Source: Shimia aestuarii (GTDB taxonomy: Bacteria > Pseudomonadota > Alphaproteobacteria > Rhodobacterales > Rhodobacteraceae). From it: a DNA stretch of 64,000 bases. The DNA is taken from the NCBI RefSeq assembly GCF_900114635.1, contig NZ_FOTQ01000005.1:228918-292917 (forward strand), in the 5' to 3' direction. Of the stretch, positions 1 through 9,063 are shown piece by piece. Both the position numbers and the translations under genes were made by a program. The notes beneath the pieces were generated by a model. The model saw nothing but the letters and a program-made list of their open reading frames with translations, searched no databases and was not told the DNA's origin. How positions within the stretch are numbered: position 1 is the first letter of the stretch; every line of letters begins with the position of its first letter.

Positions 1-2
1 CG

Positions 3-122
3 CGCAAGCTGGAAAACTGGGCGGCCAAGGGCTGGGTCACAACCGCCCGGGGCAAGGTGACGATCAACGACCCTAACCGCCTGCGCAAAATCGCAGCCGC
101 CGGAGAAGATCCACTTTTGTGA
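3..122 (+). CDS. Crp/Fnr-family transcriptional regulator, C-terminal end (5' truncated)
   Basis: Only the last 39 codons are in the window. They read as the recognition-helix end and wing of a Crp/Fnr winged-helix domain: LENWAAKGWV, then a basic wing, then INDPNRLRKIA, the usual closing helix. No effector domain is visible, so the ligand and the subgroup (Crp, Fnr, Dnr) cannot be told. The stop codon TGA lies inside a CRP-like palindrome, which suggests that this protein, or a relative, acts just downstream of its own gene. Family assignment is by motif only. Confidence 0.7.
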   Translation, partial: RKLENWAAKGWVTTARGKVTINDPNRLRKIAAAGEDPLL

Positions 123-167
123 CCCCAGTCACATACGCCGCGACTCGGGCGCGCTATCTTGAGCTCA
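118..167 (+). promoter_or_regulatory. CRP-like operator and putative promoter of the DUF2892 gene
   Basis: TGTGACCCCAGTCACA at 118-133 fits the CRP consensus TGTGA-N6-TCACA exactly, with six-base arms. A possible -10 hexamer TATCTT lies at 155-160. A start site about seven bases further on, near 167, would put the operator centre (125.5) at about -41.5, the class II activator position. The palindrome overlaps the stop codon of the Crp/Fnr-family gene. The match is direct; the promoter geometry is inferred. Confidence 0.5.
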
Positions 168-190
168 AGACAGCAAAAAGGAGTCTCACC

Positions 191-385
191 ATGTTTACGA
201 AAAATGTCGGTTCCGTTGACCGTATACTGCGCATCGTCATCGGCGCGCTGCTCGTTCTGGGCGCCCTGATGGGCTATGGCGTCTGGATGTGGATCGGGGT
301 TATCCCGCTTGTCACCGGTTTCATGTCGTCCTGCCCGCTCTACTCGATCTTCGGCATGTCGACCTGCCCGCTCAACAAAAACTAG
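191..385 (+). CDS. DUF2892 small inner-membrane protein
   Basis: A 64-residue protein with two hydrophobic segments (about 14-30 and 33-48), preceded by MFTKNVGSVDRILRI, the usual N-terminus of DUF2892 (YgaP-type membrane domain). The segment SSCPLYSIFGMSTCP carries two cysteines. The ATG at 191 has an AAAGGAG ribosome site at 177-183; an upstream in-frame GTG at 119 would read through the operator and is not chosen. In other bacteria this family is often next to rhodanese or redox genes, but its reaction is unknown. Its 3' end overlaps the convergent patatin gene by four bases. The CRP-like site upstream suggests control by a Crp/Fnr regulator. Confidence 0.8.
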   Translation: MFTKNVGSVDRILRIVIGALLVLGALMGYGVWMWIGVIPLVTGFMSSCPLYSIFGMSTCPLNKN

Positions 386-1254
386 GCGCAGCAGGCCCGC
401 AAAGCGTCTGAATGCACCTCGACAAGGCGGCGGCCCTCGGCAATCGCCTCGTCGGCACGATACAAGTCCAGAACGGACATGTGGTTAAGGTCCGCCTCCA
501 GCGTGAGACTGGGGCTATCCGACGCCGTGCGCACTTTGCGCAGGAACTCGGTCATAATGTCGATCGAGGTCGATACAACATCGAGAATGCCCGGTCCCGG
601 CACCTCGTCATGCTTTAGCAACCCACGCACCGGGTCCGGCAGCCTGCCCACCCAGTCCTTCACGCCAAGCTGTTCATAGATATTGTCTCCAGGTTCCCAG
701 AGAGGTCCGGTTTTTGCATTCGGATTGACCGCCAAAGTTGTCGTCGCACCCAATGCCCGGCAAGCCGACACCGGAACCGGGTTGATCAACCCGCCATCCA
801 GCATCCACCGTCCGTTGATCTCATGCGGGCTGAACAGGCCCGGAATCGAGATCGACGCCCGCACCGCGTCAAACAGTGATCCTTCGCGAAGCCAGACTTC
901 GTGTCCCGTCGCCATATCTGTTGTCACCGCAATAAATGGTCGGTCAAGGTCTTCGATCCGCTCTGGTAAATCGAGGCTCCTCATCATTTCGGCCACAGTG
1001 CCGCCTCGCATCAGCCCGCCCCGATCAAAATGCAGGTCAATGAACCCCACCATCCGGGTCAGGGTCAAATCCCGCGCCCAGTCTTCCAGCGCATCCAGCC
1101 GCCCGGCAGCCCAGGCCGCGCCGACAAGCGCCCCCATGGAACAGCCTGCAACCACCTCCGGCGCAATGCCCAGATCATCCAGCCCGCGCAGCACACCGAT
1201 ATGGCACCATCCCCGCGCCCCGCCGGATCCAAGCGCCAGGCCCAGGCGGTTCAT
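382..1254 (-). CDS. Patatin-like phospholipase (RssA type)
   Basis: 290 residues, the typical size of a compact bacterial patatin. The oxyanion-hole motif GSGGARG is at residues 9-15, the nucleophile elbow GCSMG holds Ser39, and the catalytic Asp is in DGGLINPVP near residue 153. No signal peptide is seen, so a cytoplasmic or membrane-associated serine hydrolase acting on acyl lipids is likely; the true substrate is unknown. The start codon overlaps the uvrA stop by four bases (ATGA), so the two genes are probably co-transcribed and translationally coupled. Confidence 0.85.
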   Translation of the reverse strand: MNRLGLALGSGGARGWCHIGVLRGLDDLGIAPEVVAGCSMGALVGAAWAAGRLDALEDWARDLTLTRMVGFIDLHFDRGGLMRGGTVAEMMRSLDLPERIEDLDRPFIAVTTDMATGHEVWLREGSLFDAVRASISIPGLFSPHEINGRWMLDGGLINPVPVSACRALGATTTLAVNPNAKTGPLWEPGDNIYEQLGVKDWVGRLPDPVRGLLKHDEVPGPGILDVVSTSIDIMTEFLRKVRTASDSPSLTLEADLNHMSVLDLYRADEAIAEGRRLVEVHSDALRACCA

Positions 1255-4109
1255 TCCGCCGCCACCTTGCGCCCGGACAGCATCTCCTTGAGATAGCGTC
1301 CGGTATGGCTTCGCACCTCCTCAGAGACCTCTTCGGGCGTGCCCACAGCCACGATCTCACCCCCGCCATCGCCGCCCTCGGGGCCAATGTCGATGATATG
1401 ATCGGCGGTTTTTACCACGTCGAGATTGTGCTCGATCACCACGACGGTGTTGCCCTGATCGACCAATTCATGCAGCACTTCCAGAAGCTTGCGCACATCT
1501 TCGAAATGCAGACCCGTCGTTGGTTCATCCAGGATATACAGCGTGCGCCCCGTCGACCGCTTGGCCAGTTCCTTGGACAGCTTCACCCGCTGCGCCTCGC
1601 CGCCCGAAAGGGTGGTCGCCTGCTGGCCGACCTTGATATAGCCCAAGCCCACCCGCGCCAGCGCGTCCATCTTGTCGCGAATGCTGGGTACGGCCTTGAA
1701 GAACTCCTGCGCCTCTTCCACGGTCATGTCGAGCACGTCGGCAATCGACTTGCCCTTGAACCGGATTTCCAGCGTTTCGCGGTTGTACCGCGCGCCCTTG
1801 CAGGTTTCGCATTCGACATAGACGTCCGGCAGGAAGTGCATCTCGATCTTGATCACCCCGTCGCCCTGACAGGCTTCACAGCGCCCGCCCTTGACGTTGA
1901 AGCTGAACCGCCCGGGCTTATAGCCGCGCGCCTTGGCTTCGGGCAGCCCCGCGAACCAGTCCCGGATCGGAGTGAAAGCCCCCGTGTAGGTTGCCGGGTT
2001 CGACCGTGGCGTGCGCCCGATCGGGCGCTGGTCGATGTCGATCACCTTGTCGAGATGCTCCAGCCCCTTGATGGTTTCACAAGGCGCCGGCGTCTGGCGC
2101 GCACCGTTCAGGCGCATCGAAGCGGTCTTGAACAGGGTTTCAATGGTCAGCGTTGATTTCCCGCCGCCCGAAACCCCGGTCACACAGACAAATTTTCCCA
2201 GCGGGAAATGCGCCGTCACGTCTTTAAGGTTATTGCCTGACGCCTTGACAACGCTCACTTTTTTCCCGTTACCTTTGCGCCGGTCGACCGGCACGGCAAT
2301 CTCTCGTTGCCCCGAAAGATACTGCCCGGTCAGCGACGCGGCATCCGCCGCAATCTCCTCGGGCTTGCCCTTGGACACAACCTGACCGCCATGCACACCG
2401 GCACCGGGACCAATGTCGAACACGTAATCCGCCTCGCGAATGGCCTCCTCGTCATGTTCGACGACGATCACGGTATTGCCCTGATCCCGCAGATTCTTGA
2501 GCGTCCCCAACAAGCGATCATTGTCGCGCTGGTGCAAGCCAATGGACGGCTCGTCGAGCACGTACAGGACCCCGGTCAGACCAGACCCGATCTGGCTGGC
2601 CAAACGGATGCGCTGGCTTTCGCCGCCCGACAGCGTTCCACTTGAACGACTGAGCGTAAGGTATTCCAATCCCACGTTATTCAGGAACCCAAGCCGTTCG
2701 CGGATTTCCTTGACGATGGCCCGGGCGATCTCTTGACGCTGGGGGGTCAGATGGTTCGGAACATCCTCGATCCACGCCAATGCCTCGCGGATCGAAAACT
2801 GCACCACGTGACCAACATGCTTGTCGGCAATCCGCACCGCCAGCGCCTCTTCCCGCAGGCGGTGTCCGCGACAGGCACCGCAGGGGCGGTTGTTCTGATA
2901 GCGTTCAAATTCTTCGCGGATCCAGTTCGAATCCGTCTCGCGATAGCGCCGCTCCATGTTCGGGATCACGCCTTCAAAGACGCGCGTCACTTGGTACACC
3001 CGACCGCCTTCGTCATAGCGGAACGGAATTTCCTCTTCCCCCGAGCCATAAAGAAACACATGCTGCACCTTCTTGGGCAGGTCTTTCCACGGCGTATTCT
3101 TGTCAAACTGGTAATGCTTGGCGATGGCCTCGATGGTCTGCAGGAAGTAAGGCGACTTGCCCTTGCGCCACGGCGCCAGCGCCCCGTCATACACCTTGAG
3201 CGTCTGGTCCGGCACCACCAACCGTTCGTCAAAAAACAGCTCCATCCCCAGCCCGTCACATTCCGGGCAGGCTCCGAAGGGCGCGTTGAATGAAAACAGG
3301 CGCGGCTCGATCTCGGGAATGGTAAACCCACTCACCGGACAGGCAAAATTCTCCGAAAACGTGATACGCTCCGGCTCACCCTCTTTTGGTGCAGTCTCCA
3401 GAATGGCGATCCCGTCCGCGAGGTCCAGCGCGGTACGCAAACTGTCTGCCAACCGCGTCTCCATCCCCTCGCGCACCACGAGGCGATCCACCACCACGTC
3501 GATGTCATGGCGAAACTTCTTGTCCAGCGTCGGCGGCTCGTCCAGCTCATAGAACACACCATCCACCTTGACCCGCTGGAACCCCTGTTTGCGCAGCTCA
3601 AGGAATTCCTTGCGGTATTCGCCCTTGCGATCCCGCACGATCGGGGCCAGCAGATACCCACGCGTCCCCTCTTCCAACCCCATGATCCGGTCGACCATGT
3701 CCTGCACCTGCTGCGCCTCGATGGGCAGGCCGGTGGCGGGCGAATAGGGCGTCCCCACCCGCGCAAACAACAGGCGCAGGTAGTCGTAAATCTCGGTCAC
3801 GGTGCCCACGGTCGAACGGGGGTTCTTGGACGTGGTTTTCTGTTCAATCGAGATCGCCGGGCTGAGACCGCTGATATGGTCCACATCCGGCTTTTCCATC
3901 ATGTCAAGGAACTGGCGCGCATAGGCGGACAGGCTCTCGACATAGCGTCGCTGCCCCTCGGCATAGATCGTATCGAACGCCAGAGACGACTTACCCGAGC
4001 CCGAAAGCCCGGTGATCACGACCAGCTGATCCCGCGGAATGTCCACGTCGATGCTCTTGAGGTTATGCTCGCGCGCACCGCGCACTTCGATGTTCTTCAA
4101 CTCAGCCAT
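1251..4109 (-). CDS. uvrA: Excinuclease ABC subunit A
   Basis: 952 residues, full length for UvrA. This is the damage-recognition ATPase of nucleotide excision repair; it loads UvrB on distorted DNA. Visible are the first Walker [10 protein letters not shown] (34-42), ABC signatures of the LSGGE type in both halves, a second Walker [10 protein letters not shown], and the zinc-finger cysteine pairs CPVSG/CPECDG and CEACQG/CETCKG. A LexA-type box stands 64 bases before the start, so the gene should be SOS-controlled. The start ATG is followed by [17 protein letters not shown], the usual N-terminus. The patatin gene follows with a four-base overlap. Confidence 0.97.
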   Translation of the reverse strand: MAELKNIEVRGAREHNLKSIDVDIPRDQLVVITGLSGSGKSSLAFDTIYAEGQRRYVESLSAYARQFLDMMEKPDVDHISGLSPAISIEQKTTSKNPRSTVGTVTEIYDYLRLLFARVGTPYSPATGLPIEAQQVQDMVDRIMGLEEGTRGYLLAPIVRDRKGEYRKEFLELRKQGFQRVKVDGVFYELDEPPTLDKKFRHDIDVVVDRLVVREGMETRLADSLRTALDLADGIAILETAPKEGEPERITFSENFACPVSGFTIPEIEPRLFSFNAPFGACPECDGLGMELFFDERLVVPDQTLKVYDGALAPWRKGKSPYFLQTIEAIAKHYQFDKNTPWKDLPKKVQHVFLYGSGEEEIPFRYDEGGRVYQVTRVFEGVIPNMERRYRETDSNWIREEFERYQNNRPCGACRGHRLREEALAVRIADKHVGHVVQFSIREALAWIEDVPNHLTPQRQEIARAIVKEIRERLGFLNNVGLEYLTLSRSSGTLSGGESQRIRLASQIGSGLTGVLYVLDEPSIGLHQRDNDRLLGTLKNLRDQGNTVIVVEHDEEAIREADYVFDIGPGAGVHGGQVVSKGKPEEIAADAASLTGQYLSGQREIAVPVDRRKGNGKKVSVVKASGNNLKDVTAHFPLGKFVCVTGVSGGGKSTLTIETLFKTASMRLNGARQTPAPCETIKGLEHLDKVIDIDQRPIGRTPRSNPATYTGAFTPIRDWFAGLPEAKARGYKPGRFSFNVKGGRCEACQGDGVIKIEMHFLPDVYVECETCKGARYNRETLEIRFKGKSIADVLDMTVEEAQEFFKAVPSIRDKMDALARVGLGYIKVGQQATTLSGGEAQRVKLSKELAKRSTGRTLYILDEPTTGLHFEDVRKLLEVLHELVDQGNTVVVIEHNLDVVKTADHIIDIGPEGGDGGGEIVAVGTPEEVSEEVRSHTGRYLKEMLSGRKVAAE

Positions 4110-4172
4110 AAAAGCCCCCGGTTAACGCTTTAGACATAAGTCAGCACGGCCCCAGTGCCAACCAAAATTCGC

Positions 4173-4187
4173 GAACATAAAGGGAAC
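4173..4187. promoter_or_regulatory. LexA (SOS) box upstream of uvrA
   Basis: On the minus strand the sequence is GTTC-CCTTTAT-GTTC, an exact match to the direct-repeat LexA operator GTTC-N7-GTTC known from alphaproteobacteria. It is 64 bases upstream of the uvrA start, within the uvrA/VWA divergent region. uvrA is a common SOS gene, so match and context agree. It is 95 bases before the VWA gene start, and an effect there is not excluded. Confidence 0.75.
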
Positions 4188-4281
4188 AAATAACTCCTGA
4201 CCCGCAGGTCAGGAACCGCTGACTTGCAGCCCTCTGAAATCGCTTCATAAAGTTACGCAGGAATTTGACCGAGGGATTAAA

Positions 4282-5997
4282 ATGAACCGCATTGCACCAC
4301 TCGCGCTCGCCGCGAGCCTTCTTCCAATGACAACACTTGCCCAAGACAACCCCGCCGCCATTCTTGTTCTGGACGGGTCCGGCTCGATGTGGGGCCAGAT
4401 CGACGGGGTGGCCAAGATCACCATTGCCCAGGAGGTCATGGGGGAGTTGATGACCACCCTGCCTGCCGACCTTGATCTTGGCCTGACGGTCTATGGGCAC
4501 CGCCGCAAGGGCGATTGTTCGGATATCGAAACGCTGGTCCTGCCCGGCCCGGGCACCCGCGCCGCCATCACCAGCGCAGTGAACGGGATCAAACCCAAGG
4601 GCAAAACCCCCATGGCCGACGCCGTGGTCGCCGCGGCCAAGGCGCTGCGCCACCATGAAAACGCCGCCACCGTCATCCTTGTTTCGGACGGGATCGAAAC
4701 CTGCGCCCCCGATGTATGCGCCGTCGCACGCGAGCTTGAGGCGACCGGCGTGGATTTCACCGCCCATGTCGTCGGCTTTGACGTGAAAGACCCCGAGGCC
4801 CGCGCCCAGTTTCAATGCATGGCCGAAGCCACGGGGGGCAAATTCCTTTCTGCCGCCAATGCCGATGAGCTTGGCGCCGCGCTGACGCAAGTGGCCGAGA
4901 TCAAACAGCCCCCCGCGCCCGAGCCAACCCCCGATCCCGAACCTGTCCTGCACTACACCCATTTTGCCGGCAGTCTCGAACCCAATGGCGACGCGCTCAA
5001 GTTTCCGGCCCGCTGGGAGATTTTCGACGCTGCCGGAAACCCGGCAGGCACCATCAACGGGGGAATCGGGATGCTCAAACTGGCACAAGGCGACTACACC
5101 GCTCGCCTGACCCGCCCCGAAGACGGCGCCAGCGCCGAAACCGCCTTTTTTGTCGGCCCGGGCATGGCGTCGGAAATCTCGTTGCGCTTGCAACCACTGA
5201 AGCCCCCGGCAACTCTCATCGCGCCAGATACGGCCGAAACCGGTGCCACTATCGCGGTCACATGGGAGGGGCCAGCAACCGAAAACGACTATCTTGATAC
5301 CGCGCTCCCCGGCGCCGACGCGGGAACTTATGTGACCTATGAGTACGTGCACAAGGGCAACCCGGTGATGCTACGCATGCCCACCGAGCCCGGCACCTAT
5401 GACATCCGCTACCTGCAAAGCGTCGGCCCGACCGTGCTTGCGACCAAAACCATCACGCTCAGCGAACGCAGCTTTGGTCTTAACGCGCCCGCCACAGCCG
5501 TGATCGGAGAAACCATTAAGGTCGACTGGACCGGCAGCGGTTATGGCGAGGATTACATTACACTGGCCGAACCCAGCAGCGATGGCGCCAGCTATGAAAC
5601 CTATGAATACGTTTCCAAGGGCAACCCGCTCGAACTGCGCCTGACGCTGTTCCCCGGCGCCTATGAACTGCGCTACATCAACGGTCAAAACAGCTCGATC
5701 GCCCACGCGGTCCCGATCACGCTGACCGACAGGGCTGTCACGCTGACCGCGCCCGCTTCGGCCCAGGCCGGCGGCACCATCACCGTGACCCATGACGGCC
5801 CCGCCTATGATGACGACTACATCACCTTCGCCCCTCTCGACTCGGGCCCGGACGCCTATGACACTTACGAGTATGTCTACGACAAGACCTCTGTCACCGT
5901 GCCCGTGCCGGAAACTCCCGGCCGCTACGCGCTGCGCTATGTTTCCATCTGGGGAGACGCCCGCGCGCTGGCGGAAAACGTCGTTGACGTGAATTGA
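4282..5997 (+). CDS. Secreted von Willebrand factor A protein with three C-terminal repeats
   Basis: 571 residues. A signal peptide ends near Ala20 (SLLPMTTLAQ). The VWA domain follows at once with an intact MIDAS start, DGSGS, at about residues 31-35, and continues to about residue 205. A proline-rich linker (PAPEPTPDPEP) leads to a beta-rich domain (about 225-305). Three tandem repeats of about 88 residues follow (about 311-397, 398-486, 487-571). Each opens like LNAPATAVIGETIKVDW, then has a D-Y-x-T pattern and YETYEYV, and closes with an xYELRY strand. The protein is probably periplasmic or exported and metal-dependent in ligand binding; the ligand is unknown. Divergent from uvrA; start ATG has GAGGGA upstream. 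Confidence 0.8.
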   Translation: MNRIAPLALAASLLPMTTLAQDNPAAILVLDGSGSMWGQIDGVAKITIAQEVMGELMTTLPADLDLGLTVYGHRRKGDCSDIETLVLPGPGTRAAITSAVNGIKPKGKTPMADAVVAAAKALRHHENAATVILVSDGIETCAPDVCAVARELEATGVDFTAHVVGFDVKDPEARAQFQCMAEATGGKFLSAANADELGAALTQVAEIKQPPAPEPTPDPEPVLHYTHFAGSLEPNGDALKFPARWEIFDAAGNPAGTINGGIGMLKLAQGDYTARLTRPEDGASAETAFFVGPGMASEISLRLQPLKPPATLIAPDTAETGATIAVTWEGPATENDYLDTALPGADAGTYVTYEYVHKGNPVMLRMPTEPGTYDIRYLQSVGPTVLATKTITLSERSFGLNAPATAVIGETIKVDWTGSGYGEDYITLAEPSSDGASYETYEYVSKGNPLELRLTLFPGAYELRYINGQNSSIAHAVPITLTDRAVTLTAPASAQAGGTITVTHDGPAYDDDYITFAPLDSGPDAYDTYEYVYDKTSVTVPVPETPGRYALRYVSIWGDARALAENVVDVN

Positions 5998-6103
5998 GGC
6001 AGCTGCGCCCGGCCCAACCCGGTCCGGGCGCAAAACTATTGCATTCCACTATTTGAATGTTAACTTGGAGACCAGTAGCATTTCCCAGCGGACAGGGCAC
6101 CCC

Positions 6104-6460
6104 ATGTTCTTTCTCAGACCAAAACCCACCGGCATGAGCGCGGCGCAGGCCGTTCAAGACGCCCAGAACGGCGCATTGACAGTGATTGACGTGCGCGAGC
6201 ATTCCGAGGTCGCCGCCAGCGGCAAGGCCAAGGGGGCGCTGCACATCCCTCTGATGCGATTGGCCGACATGGCCGATCCGCGCCACCCTGATTTTCACCC
6301 TGATCTCAACGGCGTTTCCACCATTGCGCTTTACTGCGCCAGTGGAGGCCGGTCCCAAAGCGGCGAGATGATCCTGCGTCGGCTGGGCTATGAGGACGTG
6401 CACAACATCGGCGGCCTCGGCCACTGGGTTCAGGCTGGCGGCGCCATCGAACGCGCCTAA
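6104..6460 (+). CDS. Rhodanese-like domain protein
   Basis: 118 residues forming one rhodanese domain. The active-site loop CASGGRSQ near residue 84 holds the persulfide-forming cysteine in the usual CxxGxR layout, and DVREHSEV is the conserved second motif. The ATG at 6104 is chosen because GGACAGG stands at a suitable distance; a longer frame from 6053 has no ribosome site. It probably transfers sulfane sulfur in the cytoplasm. There is no partner gene next to it: the VWA gene ends about 100 bases upstream. Confidence 0.85.
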   Translation: MFFLRPKPTGMSAAQAVQDAQNGALTVIDVREHSEVAASGKAKGALHIPLMRLADMADPRHPDFHPDLNGVSTIALYCASGGRSQSGEMILRRLGYEDVHNIGGLGHWVQAGGAIERA

Positions 6461-6503
6461 GGTCGCCCGGGTTCGACCCCGGACCTCTGCTCAGAAGAAG
6501 ACC

Positions 6504-7064
6504 TTAACGTTTTCGCGCAAGCGCCCATGATACCATGGGAAAATCCGGATCATTGGAGAGGTCATCCGTGTCCGGATGAAAAGGCGGAGGCCAGGGTTGT
6601 TCCAGATTGCGCGCAGCCGCCGCACGGTTGCCCCACTGCTCGGCACGGATGTCTTCTTCGGCAAACCCAGCCTCCAGAAGCAGGTTCTTCAAACCGCGCG
6701 CCGACCAGCGCGAACAATCCTGCGGAGCGGCGTGAAACGGAACGAAAAACGGCACCGCCAGCCAGAAATATCCCCCCGGCCGCAACATCTCGAGAACATT
6801 GACCAGCCCCATGAAAGGACGGTCCAGATGTTCCCACACCTGATTTGCAAGGATCAGATCGAACTGGCGCACCCGTCCGCGCCCATCAAGGTACGGGCCC
6901 GCGCAGATGTCGAATTTGGGATAGCGATAACTGCGATAGCTTCGGTTGGGCAGCCCGCTCCCCCACTTGCCCGAGACCTCGGCAATATCCATGTTTTCGA
7001 GGTCAAGCGCACGCAACCAGCCCCGGCTGACCCGGTTCATCACGATCCGGTTCAGACTCCCCAC
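6504..7064 (-). CDS. Class I SAM-dependent methyltransferase domain protein
   Basis: 186 residues. FDLILANQVWEHL and LRPGGYFWLAVP are the motif II/III region of the Methyltransf_11 group. The first SAM-binding loop is unusual: the segment AEVSGKWGSG stands where an ExGxGxG motif is expected, so cofactor binding should not be assumed. A GTG start at 7064 has AAGGTGG upstream and lies nine bases after the lpdA stop, so the gene is probably the second of an operon with lpdA; an ATG at 7040 is the alternative. Substrate unknown. Confidence 0.65.
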   Translation of the reverse strand: MGSLNRIVMNRVSRGWLRALDLENMDIAEVSGKWGSGLPNRSYRSYRYPKFDICAGPYLDGRGRVRQFDLILANQVWEHLDRPFMGLVNVLEMLRPGGYFWLAVPFFVPFHAAPQDCSRWSARGLKNLLLEAGFAEEDIRAEQWGNRAAAARNLEQPWPPPFHPDTDDLSNDPDFPMVSWALARKR

Positions 7065-7073
7065 CGCGCCACC

Positions 7074-8468
7074 TTAGATATGGATGGCGCGCCCAAAGGC
7101 ATCCAGCACGCTTTCATGCATCATTTCGCTGAGCGTGGGATGCGGGAACACGGTCTCCATCAATTCCGCCTCGGTGGTTTCCAGGGTGCGGCCCACCACG
7201 TAGCCCTGGATCATTTCCGTGACCTCCGCACCGACCATATGCGCGCCCAGAAGCTCTCCGGTCTTTGCATCAAACACCGTCTTGACCATGCCTTCGGGCT
7301 CGCCCAACGCGATGGCCTTGCCATTGCCGATGAACGGGAACCGACCCACCTTGACCTCGTACCCCAGCTCCTTGGCTTTGGCTTCGGTGTAACCCACGCT
7401 GGCGACCTGCGGGTGGCAATAGGTACACCCTGCGATGCTCTCGGGCTTGACCGGATGCGGGCTGCCCCCCGCAATCAGTTCGGCCACCATCACGCCTTCA
7501 TGGCTCGCCTTGTGCGCCAGCCAGGGCGCGCCCGCGATGTCACCGATTGCGTAAAGGCCCTCGACCCCGGTCCGGCAATAGGCATCCGTCACGACATGGG
7601 TCCGGTCGACTTTGACACCCAGCGCCTCAAGTCCCAGCCCCTCGACATTGCCGACGATCCCTACAGCGGAAATCACCGTGTCGAATTCCATCTTCTCGAC
7701 CTTGCCGCCGACCTCGATATGCGCCGTGACGTTTTCCTTGGCGCGGTCCAGCTGCTTGACCATGGCCTTTTCCATGATCTTCATGCCCTGTTTGACAAAT
7801 TGCTTTTTGGCAAAAGCACTTATCTCGGCATCTTCAACCGGAAGCACCCGATCCATTACCTCGACAACCGTCGTATCTGCCCCGAGTGTGTTGTAGAAAC
7901 TGGCAAACTCGATCCCGATCGCGCCCGAACCGATCACCAACAACTTCTTGGGCATATGCGGTGGCACAAGTGCGTGTTTATAGGTCCAGACCCGCACGCC
8001 ATCGGCTTCCAACCCCGGCAATTCCCGCGCCCGCGCGCCCGTTGCCAGAACGATGTGCTTGGCCGTCAGCTCTTCTGCGCCCTTGTCGGTCTTGACGCTG
8101 ACCTTGCCTTTTGCGGGCAACGTCGCCTCGCCCATGAACACCGTGACCTTGTTCTTCTTCATAAGGTGGCCAATGCCGGAGTTGAGCTGCTTTGCCACCC
8201 CGCGCGACCGATTGACCACCGCGTCGAGATCATAGCCGATCTTCTCGGCCTTGAGTCCGAACTCCCCGGCCCGTTCCATCAGGTGGAACACCTCCGAACT
8301 GCGCAGCAAAGCCTTGGTTGGAATGCACCCCCAGTTCAGGCAAATCCCCCCCATGTGTTCACGCTCGACAATCGCCACCTTGAGACCAAGCTGCGCGCCC
8401 CGGATCGCGGCGACATAGCCCCCCGGTCCCGCCCCGATTACAATCATGTCAAAGCTTTGCGACGCCAT
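7074..8468 (-). CDS. lpdA: Dihydrolipoyl dehydrogenase (E3)
   Basis: 464 residues, the normal E3 length. FAD-binding GAGPGGYVAA is at residues 12-21; the redox disulfide CLNWGC is Cys43/Cys48; the NAD site GSGAIGIEFA is mid-protein; the C-terminal HPTLSEMMHE holds the catalytic His-Glu dyad. It reoxidises dihydrolipoyl groups of 2-oxoacid dehydrogenase complexes. The pdhABC operon at 27.7-31.4 kb lacks its own E3, so this copy may serve it, though 2-oxoglutarate dehydrogenase or glycine cleavage are equally possible. Start ATG 8468 is fixed by a perfect AGGAGG; nine extra upstream codons have none. Confidence 0.95.
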   Translation of the reverse strand: MASQSFDMIVIGAGPGGYVAAIRGAQLGLKVAIVEREHMGGICLNWGCIPTKALLRSSEVFHLMERAGEFGLKAEKIGYDLDAVVNRSRGVAKQLNSGIGHLMKKNKVTVFMGEATLPAKGKVSVKTDKGAEELTAKHIVLATGARARELPGLEADGVRVWTYKHALVPPHMPKKLLVIGSGAIGIEFASFYNTLGADTTVVEVMDRVLPVEDAEISAFAKKQFVKQGMKIMEKAMVKQLDRAKENVTAHIEVGGKVEKMEFDTVISAVGIVGNVEGLGLEALGVKVDRTHVVTDAYCRTGVEGLYAIGDIAGAPWLAHKASHEGVMVAELIAGGSPHPVKPESIAGCTYCHPQVASVGYTEAKAKELGYEVKVGRFPFIGNGKAIALGEPEGMVKTVFDAKTGELLGAHMVGAEVTEMIQGYVVGRTLETTEAELMETVFPHPTLSEMMHESVLDAFGRAIHI

Positions 8469-8613
8469 GTTGGCCCTCCTCACGTGCAAGTCCACAATTG
8501 AGCCTAGTTCAACTCCGCGCCTCCCGCAACGCGCCTTCGTGCAGGGTTTTCATTGCATGCGTCGTGGTGTTTTATGCGGACTGCCACCCTTGAACAATAA
8601 TCGGAGCGCCCTC

Positions 8614-9063
8614 ATGAAAACCCTCAAGGATCTACTTGTGGCGATGATCAACGCGACGTTGATTCTCGTCGCGCTCTGTCTGTTCCTGCTTTGGCAACTG
8701 TCGGGAACCGCCAAGGACATCGCCGGACAATTTTCCGAGAACCTGCACATTGTCAAACCCTTGGAAGGCGAAGCTCAGGCCCTTCGCGCTGAGGTTGCGG
8801 GCCTGCGCACCGATCTGGGGGCATTGGCGCAGGCAAGCGGGGATCGCTCGCAGGAGCTGCGCCGGGATGTAGAGGCGCGCCTTGCTCTGCTTGATGGGAA
8901 ACTCGACAATCTGCAAACCTCCCTGACCCGGATCGCGGTTACCCCGGACCGGTTGATGACCGTCGCGATTGATGAAACCGCAGACCGCATGATCAACGGC
9001 CTCCAAGCCCTGCGCGGTTGCACCGCGCCGGACGACAAGGCCGCCGTGTCACCGGAAAGTTGA
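8614..9063 (+). CDS. Small membrane-anchored coiled-coil protein, unknown function
   Basis: 149 residues, not recognised as a named family. An N-terminal transmembrane helix (about 11-27, INATLILVALCLFLLWQL) is followed by a long charged region with heptad-like leucines (about 45-105), suggesting a periplasmic coiled coil, and a single Cys near residue 132. The ATG at 8614 is chosen because a GGAG lies just upstream and the hydrophobic helix then starts the protein. It stands alone, divergent from lpdA and convergent with DUF924, whose stop is directly adjacent. Confidence 0.65.
   Translation: MKTLKDLLVAMINATLILVALCLFLLWQLSGTAKDIAGQFSENLHIVKPLEGEAQALRAEVAGLRTDLGALAQASGDRSQELRRDVEARLALLDGKLDNLQTSLTRIAVTPDRLMTVAIDETADRMINGLQALRGCTAPDDKAAVSPES

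Noticed and set aside
158..169. Palindrome CTTGAGCTCAAG before the DUF2892 gene, considered as an FNR box
   Set aside because: FNR sites need TTGAT-N4-ATCAA; here the spacer is two bases, and it would lie at the inferred start site. The CRP-type site at 118-133 explains the region better.
4141..5352. Open minus-strand frame of about 400 codons opposite the VWA gene
   Set aside because: Gly/Arg-rich mirror frame; it would cover the LexA box and the VWA promoter region.
6004..6032. Hairpin TGCGCCCGG / CCGGGCGCA after the VWA gene as a terminator
   Set aside because: The stem is good but no T run follows on the plus strand; it could be a weak or factor-dependent end only.
6576..8501. Open plus-strand frame of 641 codons opposite lpdA and the methyltransferase gene
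   Set aside because: It is antisense to lpdA, which has all motifs and a perfect ribosome site; the His/Arg/Pro-rich translation is typical of a mirror frame of GC-rich coding DNA.
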